Shown: piece after piece, positions 47,611-57,891 of the stretch
Position numbering within the stretch: the first letter of the stretch is position 1
How the letters are laid out: every line of letters begins with the position of its first letter
Source of the DNA: Mycoplasma procyoni
GTDB taxonomy: Bacteria; Bacillota_I; Bacilli_A; Mycoplasmatales; Metamycoplasmataceae
Assembly: GCF_017052595.1 (NCBI RefSeq)
Contig: NZ_JAFIDB010000007.1
Span: 1-60,016 of the forward strand
Direction of reading: 5' to 3'
Length of the DNA: 60,016 bases
Notes under the pieces: generated by a model
Told to the model about the DNA's origin: nothing
The model's input: only the letters and a program-made list of their open reading frames with translations
Databases searched by the model: none
Made by a program: the position numbers and the translations under genes

Positions 47611-47616
47611 ATTATA
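47611..47616 (-). promoter_or_regulatory. -10 box of the infA part of the alpha operon
   Basis: TATAAT preceded by TAG (minus strand) just past the map stop codon. It would produce a transcript starting near 47604 with a leader of about 140 nt, separating infA and followers from the secY-adk-map transcript. Confidence 0.65.
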
Positions 47617-47632
47617 CTATTTTTTTCAATTT

Positions 47633-48394
47633 TTAATCTAAATCAGCACTTAAAATTTCAGCTTTTCCGTCTTTTATTAAAACTGTGTGTTCATAATGAG
47701 AACTTTTTAGCCCCGAAACTGCAACAACTGTTCAGCCATCTTTAAGAACTTTGACTTTAGATGATTTTTGAGTAACCATTGGTTCAATGCAAATAACCAT
47801 GTTGTTTTTGAGTACAAATCCTTTTGATTCAATTGGGTAATTAAAGATGTTAGGGTCTTCGTGTAAGTTTTTTCCGATTCCATGGCCGCTAAAGTCTGTG
47901 GTTGCAAAGAAGCCGTTTCTTTTGATGACTGAGTAGATGGCTTTGGAAAGATCTTTAGTTGTTGCTCCTGGTTTGATGGCGTTGATTGCTGCATAAAAAG
48001 CATCTTCTGCTGCTTGAATCAGCTTTTTGTTTTCGGCAGTTTCTTGACCTACAGAAATACTAAAAGCAGAATCGCTTTTGTATCCTTTGTAATCAACTCC
48101 CATGTCGATTGATAATAAATCACCATCTTGCAGGATTCTTTGTGAAGGAATTCCGTGGATTAGTTGCTCATTAACTGAAGCACAGATTGTGTGTTGGAAG
48201 CCTGAATAGCCTAGAAAAGCTGGTTTTGCGCCTAATCTAAGAGTTTCTTTGTAAGCAATTGCATCAAGTTCTAATAAAGAAACACCTGGTTTGATTGCTT
48301 GTTTTACTTTTTGTCTGACTTGAGCAAGAATTCTTGCAGATTCTCTGATTAGAGCTATTTCTTGATCGCTTTTAATAATCTTGTATTTTTGCAT
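47633..48394 (-). CDS. map: Methionine aminopeptidase, type I
   Basis: The 253-aa enzyme removes N-terminal Met from new proteins. Metal ligands are seen in SIDMGVDYKGYKSDSAFSI (two Asp), FSGHGIGKNLHEDP (His), ICIEPMVTQ (Glu) and the last Glu in SSHYEHTVLIK. Substrate His is in GFQHTICASVNEQLIHGIP. One UGA Trp is before VVAVSGLKS. It lies one base after adk as in the usual secY-adk-map order. Confidence 0.95.
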
Positions 48395-48395
48395 T

Positions 48396-49043
48396 TTATT
48401 TTAATTTTAGTTGTTCAATGATTGCGTTTGTAATTTCTTCAGGACTAGCAACAGCATCAAAGCTTACTAAAAGATCTTGTTGTTTATAATAATCAATTAG
48501 CACGCTTGTTTCTTTTTCATAAACTTCTAAACGTTTGATAATTGCCTCTTCTTGGTCGTCTTTTCTTTGTAAAAGAGCTGTATCATCATTTTCACAAAGA
48601 TCGCCTTTTTTAGAAGGCTTGAAGTCTAAGTGGTATGTTGATGAACAAGTTGGGCAGTATCTTCTTTTAGAAAGTCTTTGTACTATTATTTCTTTAGGTG
48701 CTTCTAATAAAATCACTTTAGAAATGTTTGATGTTGGTAGGCTTTTTAAAAAATTAGCTTGATTGATTGTTCTTGGATAACCATCTAAAATAAAATTTTG
48801 ACAAGCTTCATCGAAAAAATTAATTCTTTGTTCAACAATTTGGTTAGTGATGTCATCTGGGACATATAAACCGTTTTCAACTAATGATTTTAGTTCTAAA
48901 CCTAATTTGGTTTCAGATCTGATTGCAGCTCTGAAAACTTCTCCTGTTGAAAGGTGAGCTCTGTTAGTTTTTTGAGCTAATAAAGAGGAAATTGTCCCTT
49001 TACCAACTCCAGGAGCTCCTAGAAAAATTAAATTTTTTATCAT
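48396..49043 (-). CDS. adk: Adenylate kinase
   Basis: A 215-aa kinase converting ATP and AMP to two ADP. It has the P-loop GAPGVGKGT at residues 8-16, DGYPRT in the NMP region, and the zinc-finger LID: RRYCPTCSSTYHLDF ... GDLCENDD with Cys-x2-Cys and Cys-Asp. Its ATG overlaps the end of secY by 7 bases. Length is normal for a long-type enzyme. Confidence 0.96.
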   Translation of the reverse strand: MIKNLIFLGAPGVGKGTISSLLAQKTNRAHLSTGEVFRAAIRSETKLGLELKSLVENGLYVPDDITNQIVEQRINFFDEACQNFILDGYPRTINQANFLKSLPTSNISKVILLEAPKEIIVQRLSKRRYCPTCSSTYHLDFKPSKKGDLCENDDTALLQRKDDQEEAIIKRLEVYEKETSVLIDYYKQQDLLVSFDAVASPEEITNAIIEQLKLK

Positions 49044-50461
49044 AATAAATCTCCACTTGTATTGTTGTTTTTTTCAATTGATCTTGCAATTTTTTTTCTT
49101 TTTTGAGCAATTTTTTCTGTTTGTCTTCTTGCTTTGATTTGACTAATTGTTTCTAGTGCAGTTGTTACTAAAATAATTGCAGATGTTCCACCAAAAGTAA
49201 TGTTCCGTGGCATTCCAAACATTTGCATAATTGGTTCCATTGAACCAAGAGCAACTAAATAGAATGCTGAAAAGATTGATAACCTTAGAACTACAGAAAT
49301 TAAATAGTCTTCTGTTTGTTCTCCAGGTCTAATTCCAGGGATGAAGGTTGAGTTTTTACCAAAGTCTTCTGAAATTTTATCAACTCTTGATTGTTGCAGT
49401 CCCATTCCGATTGAAAACAGGAAGGTGATAACAACAAATAAACTAAATCCAATTGGATCTGTTAGTCTTAAACTTCTTTCTACAAAGTGTCTTGTTGAAG
49501 ATGTGTAAGGGTCTAATAGACCAACAATTAGTGTTGGAAGTGATAAAACGATTAAAGAGAAAATGATTGGCATAACCCCTGCTGGATTAACCTTGATTGG
49601 TAAATAAGAAATATCTTTTGTACTTTTGGACATTCCTGCTCCAGTTTGTTGGATCGGAATTTTTCTTTCTGCTAAATAAACATAGCCAATGATGAATATT
49701 AAAATTAAAAATCCAATGACATAACTACCAAAAAATATTAAATTAGTCAATATTGCATTTGCTTCTGAACCACCAATAAAGTATTCATAAGCACCTCTGA
49801 ATTTTGAAGGAAGGTTAACAGCAATCCCTGTAAAGATGATCAGTGATGTACCGTTTCCCACTCCTTTTTCTGTAATTTGCTCTCCTAAAAATAAAGAAAA
49901 CAAAGAACCGCTTATTAGTATACATGGTAAAATAAAGAATTTAATAACATTAGAGTTATTTTCTAGATACACATAAGAAACTTGTTGATCATTATCAAAC
50001 AATGTACGCATTAATACAATTGCTTGAATAATTCCGATCACAAGAGTCAGTAATCTAGTAATTATATTTATTTTCCTTCTACCTAGCGGTCCTGATTGAC
50101 TTAAACGATGGATAGGAGGGAATAATTTTGTTTGTGCAATCATCATAATTAAAGACGCATTAATAAATGGTCCAATTCCTAAAGCGACGATTGAAAAACT
50201 TGTTAGTCCTCCACCACCTACTATGTTAATAATTGATAAAAATGAGTTTGATTCTATACTTGCGTTTGGATTTAATTTAACATAAGGTATAGTAATTGTA
50301 CTGCAAACTACAAAAATGATTAACAATAGTAATGTATATAATATTTTCTTTGTTAATACCTTTTCTCTTGAAAAGGTTTGGATTTTATGTTTAATAGTCA
50401 AATAAGCTTTTGATATTCCGAATGAAATTGTTTTAAAAGCTTGCTTTAATAACTTAAACAT
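49037..50461 (-). CDS. secY: Protein translocase subunit SecY
   Basis: The 474-aa channel protein has ten predicted membrane helices, beginning around residue 40 (KKILYTLLLLIIFVVCSTITIPYV), with the plug region GGGLTSFSIVALGIGPFINASLIM and the conserved NPAGVMPIIFS and GTSAIILVTTALETISQI. UGA then TAA follow GDLL, so the last residue is Trp, and the gene ends at 49037. It overlaps adk and is 22 bases after rplO. Confidence 0.96.
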
Positions 50462-50482
50462 AATTAAATCACCAGAATTAAA

Positions 50483-50926
50483 TTAAACTAATTCTAGTTT
50501 TCCTCCAGCTTTTTCTACTGCTTCTTTGGCAGAAACTGAAGCAGCATTAACTTGGATTGTAAGTTTTTTTGTCAAAGTACCATTAGCTAAAAGTTTAACT
50601 GGCATTGTTTTTCTTCTAACTAATCTTTTTTCAAATAAACTTTCTAATGTAACTGTTTCATTTGCTTTGTAAACTTCTTCAAGTCTTGCTAATGAAATTG
50701 TTTGGTATTCAACTTTATTAATGTTGTTGAATCCGATTTTTGGTAGACGTCTGAATAGTGGGTTTTGTCCCCCTTCAAATCCAGGTCTTACTGTTCCACG
50801 TTTTGTTTGTCCTGATTGTCCTCTACCAGCTTGTTTCCCTTTACCAGCAGCATGTCCACGTCCTTTACGGTGTTTTTCTTTTCTTGAACCTTCAGCTGAT
50901 ACTAATGTGTGTAATTTAAATGACAT
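50483..50926 (-). CDS. rplO: 50S ribosomal protein L15
   Basis: The 147-aa protein has the glycine-rich N-terminal arm (KHRKGRGHAAGKGKQAGRGQ, GFEGGQNPLFRRLPKIGF) and the C-terminal globular part ending AVEKAGGKLELV. Full length. A 54-base gap with an inverted repeat separates it from rpsE; there is no rpmD (L30) between them, as in other mycoplasmas. Confidence 0.96.
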   Translation of the reverse strand: MSFKLHTLVSAEGSRKEKHRKGRGHAAGKGKQAGRGQSGQTKRGTVRPGFEGGQNPLFRRLPKIGFNNINKVEYQTISLARLEEVYKANETVTLESLFEKRLVRRKTMPVKLLANGTLTKKLTIQVNAASVSAKEAVEKAGGKLELV

Positions 50927-50951
50927 ATTTTCTCCTTTAATTAATTTTTTG

Positions 50952-50978
50952 AATAATTATTTTGGCCTAATAATTATT
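50952..50978. repeat. Inverted repeat between rpsE and rplO
   Basis: AATAATTATT occurs twice seven bases apart; because each copy is itself palindromic it can form either one larger hairpin or two small ones. No T tract follows, so it is not a clear terminator. This is where rpmD lies in many other bacteria. Confidence 0.45.
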
Positions 50979-50980
50979 TA

Positions 50981-51634
50981 TTATTTGTTTAAAAGATCTT
51001 CTACTTTGATGTCTCTTAGTTCAGCAATTTTTTCTACTGTTCTTAGGTTTTGTAGTGCATCCATTGTTGCTCTAACGATGTTTGCTTTAGTTCTTGATCC
51101 GTAAGTTTTTGTGTAAATGTTTTGGTATCCTGCTAATTCAACAACAGCACGAACTGTTCCTGATGCAATGATCCCTTTCCCTTTTGGTGCAGGTTTTAAC
51201 ATAACTCTAGAAGCTAGGAATTTTTGTTTTACTTCGTGTGGAACTGTTTGTGCTTCATCAACGATAGGAACATAGATTAAGTTGTTTTGTGCATCTTTAA
51301 CAGCTTTTTTGATAGCATCTTGAACTTCGTTTGCTTTTCCGTGTCCAAATCCAACTTTTCCTTTTTTGTTTCCTACTACAACATATGCTGAGAATGAGAA
51401 TCTTCTTCCACCCTTAACAACAGTTGTAACTCTAGCGATGTCGATAACTTTTTCTTCGAATTGTTTTTCAGCACTAAAGTCTCTTTGTTTTTTAGCAAAT
51501 TTTTGACGAGGAGCTCTTCTTTCTGAAGAATTTTTTCTCTCTGGTCTTGGTTTTGCTTCAGCTTTTTTGTCAGCTGTTACAGTTTGTGTAGGAGCTGCTT
51601 TTTTGTGGTCTTTTTTAATTTCTTGATTTTCCAT
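50981..51634 (-). CDS. rpsE: 30S ribosomal protein S5
   Basis: A 217-aa S5 with the normal core ([56 protein letters not shown]) preceded by about 60 extra residues rich in Lys, Glu and Arg ([32 protein letters not shown]). S5 shapes the mRNA entry and decoding fidelity. The N-terminal extension is common in some mycoplasmas and probably disordered. Confidence 0.95.
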   Translation of the reverse strand: MENQEIKKDHKKAAPTQTVTADKKAEAKPRPERKNSSERRAPRQKFAKKQRDFSAEKQFEEKVIDIARVTTVVKGGRRFSFSAYVVVGNKKGKVGFGHGKANEVQDAIKKAVKDAQNNLIYVPIVDEAQTVPHEVKQKFLASRVMLKPAPKGKGIIASGTVRAVVELAGYQNIYTKTYGSRTKANIVRATMDALQNLRTVEKIAELRDIKVEDLLNK

Positions 51635-51636
51635 TA

Positions 51637-51990
51637 TTAAAACTTAACTCCTTCTTTTCTTACTGCTTCAGCAAATGCTTTTACTCTACCGTGGTAGATG
51701 TATCCTGAACGATCGAATACGATTGATTCGATTTTTAGTTTATTAATTTCTTTTCCCATTAGGCTACCTAATTTTTCTGCAGCCGCAATGTTACCACTGT
51801 ATTCTTTGTTTTTTAAAGTAGATACAGAAGCTAATGTTCTTCCTGTTGAATCATCGATTAGTTGTGCATAAAAGTTTGTAAGTGATTTAAATACTGATAA
51901 ACGAGGTTTTTGTGCTGTACCAGCTGCAAGTTTAACTTTAATTCTATTGTGTTTTTTAAGTCTTGCTTGATTTCTTGATAATTGAGCCAT
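51637..51990 (-). CDS. rplR: 50S ribosomal protein L18
   Basis: The 117-aa protein [20 protein letters not shown] shows [21 protein letters not shown] and [22 protein letters not shown], the L18 5S-rRNA-binding fold. Two bases separate it from rpsE. Confidence 0.95.
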   Translation of the reverse strand: MAQLSRNQARLKKHNRIKVKLAAGTAQKPRLSVFKSLTNFYAQLIDDSTGRTLASVSTLKNKEYSGNIAAAEKLGSLMGKEINKLKIESIVFDRSGYIYHGRVKAFAEAVRKEGVKF

Positions 51991-52008
51991 CTTAATACCT
52001 TACTTCTA

Positions 52009-52548
52009 TTATTTAGAAGCTTTTTTCCCTTCTTTACGTCTAATCACTTCGTTTTTATACATAATCCCTTTACCTGAGTATGGGTTTGGTTTTCTAACTT
52101 CTCTAATTACAGCAGCTAATTGACCAACTTTTTGTTTGTCAATTCCTGTAATTACGATGTTAACAGGTTTTGGAACTTCAACTTTTAAATCTGCTGGAAC
52201 ATCCACTAAAACTGGGTGTGAGTATCCTGCAAGAATTTCAATTTGATTTTGTTTAAGAGTTGCTTTGTATCCAACCCCTTTGATTTCGATTTCTTTTGTA
52301 AATCCTTCTGAAACCCCTTTAATCATACCTGCGATTAAAGAGTTTGTTGTTCCATGTAATTGTTTTGTGTGTTTTTCTTCATTTGCTCTTTCAGTTGTAA
52401 CGACACCGTCTTGAACTTTAACAGCGATTAATGGAGAAAATTCTCTTGATAACTGACCTAATTTACCTTTAACAGTAACTTTTGTTGATTCTACTAAAAC
52501 TTCTGTTCCAGCAGGAATAGTTAATACTCTCTTACCAACTCTAGACAT
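52009..52548 (-). CDS. rplF: 50S ribosomal protein L6
   Basis: The 179-aa protein MSRVGKRVLTIPAGTEVLVE contains two repeats of the L6 fold and the signature KPNPYSGKGIMYKNEVIRRKEGKK at the end. Normal length and position between rpsH and rplR. Confidence 0.96.
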   Translation of the reverse strand: MSRVGKRVLTIPAGTEVLVESTKVTVKGKLGQLSREFSPLIAVKVQDGVVTTERANEEKHTKQLHGTTNSLIAGMIKGVSEGFTKEIEIKGVGYKATLKQNQIEILAGYSHPVLVDVPADLKVEVPKPVNIVITGIDKQKVGQLAAVIREVRKPNPYSGKGIMYKNEVIRRKEGKKASK

Positions 52549-52550
52549 AA

Positions 52551-52949
52551 TTATCAGATGTAAGCGATGATTTCACCACCTACATTTTCCTTTCTAGCTT
52601 CTTTGTCAGTTAAGATTCCTTTTGATGTTGAAACAATAACAGTTCCATAACCTGAAAGAACTTGTGGTAAATCAGCAGCAGCTGAGTAAACTTTTAGTCC
52701 AGGTTTTGATACTCTTTTAATTCCTGTTATTGCACTTGTGTTTCCTTTGTATTTTAGTTCTACAACTAATTTTTTAGAAACTCCTTCACCTGTTGTTTCA
52801 AATGAAGAGATGTATCCTTCTCTTTTGATGATTTCTAGGATTTTTGATTTTTTATTAGAATGTGGGATTTCTACACTTTTGTGTTTTCTCATATATGCGT
52901 TTTTGATTCTAACAATCATATCCGCAATTGGATCTGTAATTATAGCCAT
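52551..52949 (-). CDS. rpsH: 30S ribosomal protein S8
   Basis: The 132-aa S8 starts [20 protein letters not shown] and ends GGEIIAYIW; the last Trp is UGA followed by TAA. The start is ATG 52949, not the in-frame TTG three codons before. [20 protein letters not shown] is the family signature. S8 binds the 16S central domain and in other bacteria represses the spc operon. Confidence 0.95.
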
Positions 52950-52951
52950 AA

Positions 52952-53137
52952 TTATCAACTCGCTTTCTTAATACCTGGAATTTTTCCTTCGTGTGCTAGT
53001 TCTCTGAAGCAAATACGACAAATTTTAAATTTTCTTAAAACAGCATGTGGACGACCACAAATTTCACATCTTGTATATGCTCTTACTTTAAATTTTGGGT
53101 GTTTTTTTGCTTTTACTTTTAAAGATTTTTTTGCCAT
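52952..53137 (-). CDS. rpsN: 30S ribosomal protein S14, zinc type
   Basis: A 61-aa short S14 with the zinc ligands C24-x2-C27 ([11 protein letters not shown]) and C40-x2-C43 ([12 protein letters not shown]). It ends PGIKKASW, with UGA as the last Trp before TAA. The TAA is two bases before the rpsH start. Confidence 0.96.
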
Positions 53138-53146
53138 TATTTTCCT

Positions 53147-53692
53147 CTATTTTTCAGCCTTACCAAAAGGCATTCCTAGTTTTTCTAATAAAAATTTTGC
53201 TTCTTCGTTTGTTTGTGCTGTTGTAACAATGATTACATCTAATCCCTTAATTTTTCTAATTTTATCGAAACTAATTTCTGGGAAAATAATTTCTTCTTTA
53301 ATTCCTAGTGAGTAATTTCCTCTACCATCAAATGCTTTAGGGTTAACTCCTCTAAAGTCTCTAATTCTTGGGATAGCAACATTGATTAGTTTTGTTAAGA
53401 AGTCTCACATTTTGTCTCTTCTTAATGTTACTTTTCCACCCATTGGCATACCTTCACGTAATTTTCATGAAGCTAAAGATTTTTTAGCAACAGTTTGGTA
53501 TGGTTTTTGCCCTGAAATTTGAGCTAATTCGTTCATAACTTCCTCAATAGCTTTTGAGTTAGTTACTTCTCTACCAGCAGTCATGTTTAAAACAATTTTT
53601 TCAATCTTTGGAATTTGCATATCTGAAGAATATTTAAATTGTTCTTTTAAAGATTTTTTAATTTCTTTATTGTATTTTTCTTTTAAAGTCAT
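53147..53692 (-). CDS. rplE: 50S ribosomal protein L5
   Basis: The 181-aa protein [20 protein letters not shown] includes [35 protein letters not shown] (UGA Trp) and [21 protein letters not shown]. It binds 5S rRNA. ATG 53692 is preferred to the GTG three codons upstream because of the AGGTG spacing and the conserved N-terminus. Confidence 0.95.
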
Positions 53693-53704
53693 ATTTAACA
53701 CCTA

Positions 53705-54025
53705 TTAGATAGCCTTTCCTGTTTTTTTAGCATAACGTACTTTTTTGTTTCCATCAAATTTGTATCCAATTTTTGATGTTTGTGCTGGTTTGTCTTTTGA
53801 TGCTTTTTTAATTAATAAAGCAACTTTCGAAACATGAATTGGTGCTTCAAATGTTTCAATTCCACCTTCTGGTTTTTGTTGAGAAGGTTTAAAGTGTTTT
53901 GTAACCTTGTTAACGTCTTTTACTTTTACTTGTTGTGTTTTAGGTAATACTTCTAAAATTTGTCCAACTTTACCTTTGTCAGAACCGGAAATAACTATTA
54001 CTTCATCATTTTTTCTTAATTTCAT
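53705..54025 (-). CDS. rplX: 50S ribosomal protein L24
   Basis: A 106-aa protein with the KOW motif DEVIVISGSDKGKVGQILEVLP near the N-terminus and the loop NKVTKHFKPSQQKPEGGIET. L24 starts 50S assembly. Normal position between rplN and rplE. Confidence 0.95.
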   Translation of the reverse strand: MKLRKNDEVIVISGSDKGKVGQILEVLPKTQQVKVKDVNKVTKHFKPSQQKPEGGIETFEAPIHVSKVALLIKKASKDKPAQTSKIGYKFDGNKKVRYAKKTGKAI

Positions 54026-54037
54026 ATTTATTCCTTT

Positions 54038-54406
54038 CTATAATACCTCAGGTGCTAGAGAAACAATTTTAGAGTATCCTTTATCCCTAATTTCACGAGC
54101 GATTGGTCCAAAAACACGAGTTCCTCTTGGAGTTCCGTCTTCTTTAATAATAACTACAGCGTTATCGTCAAATTTGATGTGTGATCCATTTTTTCTTTTA
54201 ATTCCGTATGTTGAACGTACAATAACAGCTTTAACTACTTGCCCTTCTTTAACGATTCCGTTTGGAAGTGCTTTTTTAACTGAACAAACAATAACATCAC
54301 CAATGTTAGAAGATTTTTTAACTGATCCACCTAGGTTTCTAATTAACCCAACTTCTTTTGCTCCTGAGTTATCAGCAACAACTAATCTAGAAAGTTCTTG
54401 AACCAT
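54038..54406 (-). CDS. rplN: 50S ribosomal protein L14
   Basis: The 122-aa protein [20 protein letters not shown] has [15 protein letters not shown] and [28 protein letters not shown], a complete L14. Its ATG overlaps the rpsQ stop (TAATG). Confidence 0.96.
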   Translation of the reverse strand: MVQELSRLVVADNSGAKEVGLIRNLGGSVKKSSNIGDVIVCSVKKALPNGIVKEGQVVKAVIVRSTYGIKRKNGSHIKFDDNAVVIIKEDGTPRGTRVFGPIAREIRDKGYSKIVSLAPEVL

Positions 54407-54675
54407 TATTTAGCTCCTTCTTTAGCTTTTTCACGAATTTCAACAAGTCTAAATCTTTTTGTTTTTGAAAGAGGTCTTGTTTCTGCAATTCTAACAATGT
54501 CACCTTCTGAAGCAATTTCTTTTTCATCGTGTGTTGCAAATTTTTTAGTAACTTTGAATCTCTTTCCGTATAGTGGGTGTTTTACATATGTGTCAACTGC
54601 AACAGTAACTGTTTTTGAGTTTTTAGCTGAAACTACAGTTCCTGTTAAAGTCTTTCTTGTATTTTTTCTTTCCAT
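54406..54675 (-). CDS. rpsQ: 30S ribosomal protein S17
   Basis: An 89-aa OB-fold protein: [39 protein letters not shown], and [18 protein letters not shown]. Full length. Two bases after rpmC. Confidence 0.95.
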   Translation of the reverse strand: MERKNTRKTLTGTVVSAKNSKTVTVAVDTYVKHPLYGKRFKVTKKFATHDEKEIASEGDIVRIAETRPLSKTKRFRLVEIREKAKEGAK

Positions 54676-54677
54676 AA

Positions 54678-54884
54678 TTATTTTCCACCTTTTTCTGAAT
54701 TTTCTTGTTGTTTAATTGCTGTTAAAAGTCTTGCGATTTGTCTTCTAATTTCTGAAATTTTGTGTGTTTTGTCTTGTTGTCCAGTTGAGTTTTTAAATCT
54801 CAGTAAAAATAGTTCAGCTTTGGCTTCTTCAACCATTTTGTTTAATTCAGAAAGAGATTTATTTTTTAAATCTTTAAATTCCAT
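54678..54884 (-). CDS. rpmC: 50S ribosomal protein L29
   Basis: A 68-aa all-helical L29: [55 protein letters not shown]. The ATG overlaps the rplP stop (TAATG). L29 lies at the peptide exit near L23. Confidence 0.95.
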   Translation of the reverse strand: MEFKDLKNKSLSELNKMVEEAKAELFLLRFKNSTGQQDKTHKISEIRRQIARLLTAIKQQENSEKGGK

Positions 54885-55303
54885 TATTTATCTCCCTCTT
54901 TTTGTACAATTCTTCATTTAACTGGAAGTTTGTGTCCTCCAAGTCTTAGAGCATCTTTAGCGATTTCTTCTTTAACTCCGGATACTTCAAACATCATTGT
55001 ATTAACTTTAACTACTGCTACTCATTTTTCAGGTGATCCTTTACCAGATCCCATACGAACACCAATAGGTTTAGAAGTTAGAGATAAATGAGGGAAAATT
55101 CTGATGATAACTTGTCCTTCACGTCCCATTCTTCTTGTGATAGCAATCCTTGCAGATTCTATTTGTCTTGCTGTAACTCAAGCAGATGTTGTTGCTTGTA
55201 GCCCGAACTCTCCATAAGAGATTTTGTCTCCTTTTTGAGCTGTTCTTTTATCGTGAGAAATTCTAAAATTTCTTCTGTATTTGGTTCTTTTAGGTTGTAA
55301 CAT
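54884..55303 (-). CDS. rplP: 50S ribosomal protein L16
   Basis: A 139-aa protein: [67 protein letters not shown]. Several UGA Trp codons break it under the standard code. L16 shapes the A-site tRNA elbow region. Starts overlapping the rpsC stop. Confidence 0.96.
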
Positions 55304-55953
55304 TATTTCTCACCCTCTTTAACCTCTCCTAAAGAAATTCAAACTTTAACTCCTAAAGCTCCATATGTAGTGTGAGCTGTTGCTTGTGCATAATCAACAT
55401 CTTGTCTTAGAGTGTGAAGTTTCATTTCACCTTCTGTATAACCTTCAGCACGAGCCATTTCAACTCCGTTTAGTCTACCTGAAACTTGTGTTTTAATTCC
55501 TTTTGCACCATTTTTAAGTGCCATTTTGATTGCAAATTTTTGTGCAACTCTGAATGAACCCCTGTTTTCTAGTTTAATAGCAATTTCTTCAGCTACTAAA
55601 CGAGCATTTAGTTCTGGTTTTTCTAACTCAACAACTTCAATGTTTAAGTTAAGGTTTTTGTTTCTTACAAATTTTTGAATATCTGTTGTAAGTTTTTTAA
55701 CGTTTTCTCCACCTTGTCCTAGAACAACTCCAGGTTTTGCTGTGTGAAGAACTAATGTAGTTCTGTTTGCTTGATCTCTTCTAATTTCAACTTTTCCAAT
55801 ACGGTATTCTCTTACGAATTTTTCAACATATTCTCTAATTTTCACATCTTCTAATAAGTAGTTTGCAAAGTTTGCTTTGTCAGCAAATCAGTTAACGTTG
55901 TGTTTTTTAGTAACACCAAATCTAAATCCATTTGGATTAACCTTTTGTCCCAT
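55303..55953 (-). CDS. rpsC: 30S ribosomal protein S3
   Basis: The 216-aa protein starts [19 protein letters not shown] and contains the KH domain ([18 protein letters not shown]) and the C-terminal half with [17 protein letters not shown] and [16 protein letters not shown]. It lines the mRNA entry channel. ATG 55953 is upstream of two UGA Trp codons; the conserved MGQKVNP confirms the start. Confidence 0.96.
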
Positions 55954-55962
55954 TGCAGTCTC

Positions 55963-56295
55963 CTATCTTTCTTTTAGTGTAATTGATAAATGTGAAGTTC
56001 TTTTTAGAATTTGATATGCTGTACCTTTTGATCTAGGTTGAAATCTTTTGTATGTAGGACCTTCATTTACTTGAACATCGCTTACATATAGTTTATCTCC
56101 GTCCATTCCGTGGTTGTTAATAGCGTTAGCAATGGCTGAGTTTAGTAATTTTAAGAATAATTTTGATGCTTTTTTGTTTGTGTTGTACAGAATAGCTAGT
56201 GCGTCTTGTGTATTTTTATTACGGAATAAATCAGCAACTAAACGAGCTTTTTGTGCTGATACTCTTTGCATTTTTACGTGTGCTTTTGCTTCCAT
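55963..56295 (-). CDS. rplV: 50S ribosomal protein L22
   Basis: A 110-aa protein with [39 protein letters not shown] and the beta-hairpin loop [21 protein letters not shown] that reaches the exit tunnel, where macrolide-related changes occur. Overlaps the rpsS stop (TAATG). Confidence 0.96.
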   Translation of the reverse strand: MEAKAHVKMQRVSAQKARLVADLFRNKNTQDALAILYNTNKKASKLFLKLLNSAIANAINNHGMDGDKLYVSDVQVNEGPTYKRFQPRSKGTAYQILKRTSHLSITLKER

Positions 56296-56570
56296 TATTT
56301 TTTCTTCCCTTTATCTGCACCATGTCCTGTGTAAGTTCTTGTTGGAGAGAATTCTCCTAATTTGTGTCCTACCATGTCATCTGTAACAAAAACATCATTA
56401 AATACTTTTCCATTGTGAACTTGGAAAGTCAATCCTACGAATTGAGGAAAGATTGTTGATCTTCTAGATCAGGTTTTGATTGGTTTTTTATTTTTTTGTT
56501 CATTCATTAATTCAACTTTTTTTAGTAAAGATGCATCAGCGAATGGACCTTTTTTCAATGATCTAGCCAT
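56295..56570 (-). CDS. rpsS: 30S ribosomal protein S19
   Basis: A 91-aa S19: [36 protein letters not shown] (UGA Trp), [40 protein letters not shown]. Complete. Starts overlapping the rplB stop. Confidence 0.96.
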
Positions 56571-57415
56571 TATTTACTTTCCTTTCTTCTTCTTAAAATT
56601 AACTTAGTTGAAGATTTTTTATTATTTCTTGTTTTAACACCAAGAGCTTTTTTACCTCAAGGAGTTAATGGAGATTTTCTACCGATAGGTTGTTTACCTT
56701 CTCCCCCTCCATGTGGGTGATCTACTGGGTTCATTACAGAACCACGAACTGTAGGTCTAATACCTAAGTGTCTGTTTCTTCCGGCTTTACCGATATTTAC
56801 TAATGAGTGTTCTTCGTTTCCTACAACACCAATTGTAGCTCTACATCTTGCTAAAATTCTTCTTGTTTCACCAGATTGTAATCTTAGAACAACGTATTTT
56901 CCGTCATCATCTTTACCTAATAGTTGTGCTGATGAACCAGCTGAACGAGCGATAATTCCTCCTCCTCCTGGTTGCATTTCAACATTGTGAACGATTGTTC
57001 CTTCAGGAATGTTGTATAGTGGTAATGAGTTACCTACTAAGATATCAACGTTTTCTCCTGAAACAACACTTTGTCCAACTTTAATTCCTTTAGGTGCTAA
57101 AATGTAACGTTTTTCTCCATCTGCATATGCTAATAAAGAAATGTTTGCTGATCTGTTTGGATCGTATTCGATTGATTTTACAATTGCTGGGATATTATCT
57201 TTATTTCTTTTGAAATCGATAATACGGTATTTTCTTTTATTTCTTCCACCCTTGTGACGAGTAGTAATCTTTCCTTGATTATTTCTACCTGCATTTTTTT
57301 GTAAGATAGTTAATAAACTTTTTTCAGGAGCGTGACCTGAAAGGTTTTTATTGTAATCAAGAGTTGACATACCACGACGACCGTTAGAGGTTGGTTTATA
57401 ATGTTTAATTGCCAT
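56570..57415 (-). CDS. rplB: 50S ribosomal protein L2
   Basis: The 281-aa L2 starts [17 protein letters not shown] and carries [17 protein letters not shown], the conserved [19 protein letters not shown] and [17 protein letters not shown] with the functional His. One UGA Trp follows SPLTP. L2 is needed for subunit joining and peptidyl transfer. ATG 57415 is chosen over the in-frame TTG at 57430. Confidence 0.96.
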
Positions 57416-57471
57416 CTCTTTTCCTTTCAACTTTAAAATATTGGATTTCTTTAAAGTAATATATTAATTAA

Positions 57472-57891
57472 TTATTTTTCTGCTTTTTTAGCTGATTTTT
57501 TAGCAATTTTTTCTGCTACTTTTTTCTCTACTTCTGAAACTTCAGCTTTTTTAGATTTTTTAGTTTCTTTTTTAACTTCTTCCACTACTGGTTCTTCAGA
57601 AATATTTGCATCTTCGGATAATACATTAATAGCTTGTCCTTTTACAAGTGTAACAATAGCTTTTTTGTATCAGTTTGTATATCCTTCAAATCTACCTAAT
57701 TTTGTAGGTCTTTTTGGTACGTTGAAAATGTTTACTTTTTCAACTTTAACATCGAAAATGAATTCTACTGCTTTTTTAACTTCTGATCTGTTTGTTCTTC
57801 TGTCAACTGCAAAAACGTAAACTCCGTCTTGCATTTTTGAATAACTTTTTTCAGTTAAAATAGGGTGTTTAATAATTTCGTTTATGTTCAT
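57472..57891 (-). CDS. rplW: 50S ribosomal protein L23 with long tail
   Basis: A 139-aa protein. Residues 1-95 are the L23 core ([59 protein letters not shown]). The last ~40 residues are an acidic-then-basic tail ([17 protein letters not shown] ... KKSAKKAEK). L23 is at the tunnel exit and docks trigger factor and SRP. The tail is longer than usual. The TAA is 56 bases before rplB. Confidence 0.94.

Noticed and set aside
50927-50980. Hidden rpmD (L30) between rplO and rpsE
   Set aside because: The gap is only 54 bases of AT-rich inverted repeat; no L30 frame fits.
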